From: an uncultured Psychrobacter sp. | Lineage (GTDB): Bacteria; Pseudomonadota; Gammaproteobacteria; Pseudomonadales; Moraxellaceae | Direction of reading: 5' to 3' | NCBI GenBank assembly: GCA_947489525.1 | Contig: CANLDW010000003.1 | Location: 248,001-312,000, forward strand | DNA length: 64,000 nucleotides | The notes under the pieces: model-generated | The model's input: only the letters and a program-made list of their open reading frames with translations | What the model was told of the DNA's origin: nothing | Database searches by the model: none | Shown: positions 63,851 through 64,000 of the stretch, one piece after another | How positions within the stretch are numbered: position 1 is the first letter of the stretch | Layout: every line of letters starts with the position of its first letter | Program-made: the position numbers and the translations under genes

Positions 63851-64000
63851 ATGACAACCAATGAGTTACCTCGATCAGTTAAGCATGATCCACAGGCAAC
63901 CGGTTCTCAATTAAGGAAGATGAGTTATGACGATTATTCAGACAGCGATGATGACTCGCAAACCGGACATGCTATTATTTATGGTAGTACTTCAGTAAGA
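63851..64000 (+). CDS. Unidentified protein, N-terminal fragment (runs off the window)
   Basis: An ATG at 63851 opens a frame with no stop to the end of the window (50 codons). The sequence begins MTTNELPRSVKHDPQATG and continues with an acidic patch 'YDDYSDSDDDSQTG', then 'HAIIYGSTSVR'. The ribosome site is poor (ACGGTAATACT). There is no signal peptide. I do not recognise a family from this fragment; the acidic low-complexity start fits the style of other proteins in this window. Confidence 0.4.
   Translation, partial: MTTNELPRSVKHDPQATGSQLRKMSYDDYSDSDDDSQTGHAIIYGSTSVR

Overview
The window looks like a core chromosomal segment of a gammaproteobacterium of the family Moraxellaceae, most likely Psychrobacter. 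This inference rests on gene content and arrangement (rimO-pyrH-frr-uppS-cdsA-dxr-rseP-bamA-lpxD-fabZ-lpxA, divergent lptD-surA and amgK-murU, cyanide-insensitive bd oxidase genes, tamA-tamB) and on acidic, Ser/Thr/Asn-rich extensions on several conserved proteins. No prophage, integron, transposase gene or CRISPR array is visible. The window is nearly all housekeeping genes and begins and ends inside genes.

Layout. 0-3.5 kb: tail of an ABC transporter ATPase, the tRNA-modifying methyltransferase CmoM (minus), a small membrane protein and a secreted lipase-like lipoprotein. 3.9-12.4 kb: gyrA, a RarD-like permease, a glutathione S-transferase, a small membrane protein, ribonuclease Z, then a DUF815 ATPase divergent from a Hanks-type kinase. 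12.5-16.1 kb: tRNA-Leu(TAG) with a clear promoter and terminator, then the nitrogen two-component pair ntrB-ntrC (minus). 16.2-29.4 kb: rimO followed by a long envelope-biogenesis run: nucleotide supply (pyrH), translation recycling (frr), isoprenoid carrier synthesis (dxr, uppS), phospholipid synthesis (cdsA), envelope stress proteolysis (rseP), outer-membrane protein assembly (bamA) and lipid A synthesis (lpxD, fabZ, lpxA), ended by a strong terminator. 29.6-34 kb: a neurotransmitter-symporter-type amino acid transporter with its 44-residue MetS-like small subunit, and tgt and asd on minus. 34.4-42.7 kb: a membrane-anchored endonuclease/exonuclease/phosphatase protein, lptD-surA (minus) and the peptidoglycan-recycling pair amgK-murU (plus). 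42.8-45.4 kb: cioA-cioB plus a 42-residue DUF2474 subunit. 45.9-52.6 kb: a large lipoprotein hydrolase, a secreted repeat protein, coq7 and an LplT-like transporter. 52.9-61.7 kb: tamA-tamB. 61.8-64 kb: hemP with a near-consensus Fur box, a Nudix-ThiE fusion, and the start of an unidentified acidic protein.

Several genes serve one theme, the outer envelope: BamA and SurA fold outer-membrane proteins, LptD delivers the lipopolysaccharide made from LpxA/LpxD/FabZ products, TamA/TamB support envelope assembly and lipid transport, and AmgK/MurU recycle cell-wall sugars.

The most notable non-gene observations are two divergent copies of a roughly 150-160 bp element with terminal and internal inverted repeats (MITE-like), a structured intergenic stretch before a strong terminator at 35.6-35.9 kb, and three conserved small proteins below the ORF-track cutoff (MetS-like, DUF2474, HemP). 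I did not find a convincing wholly new multigene system; the kinase/DUF815 pair and the acidic TamA are the best protein-level leads.
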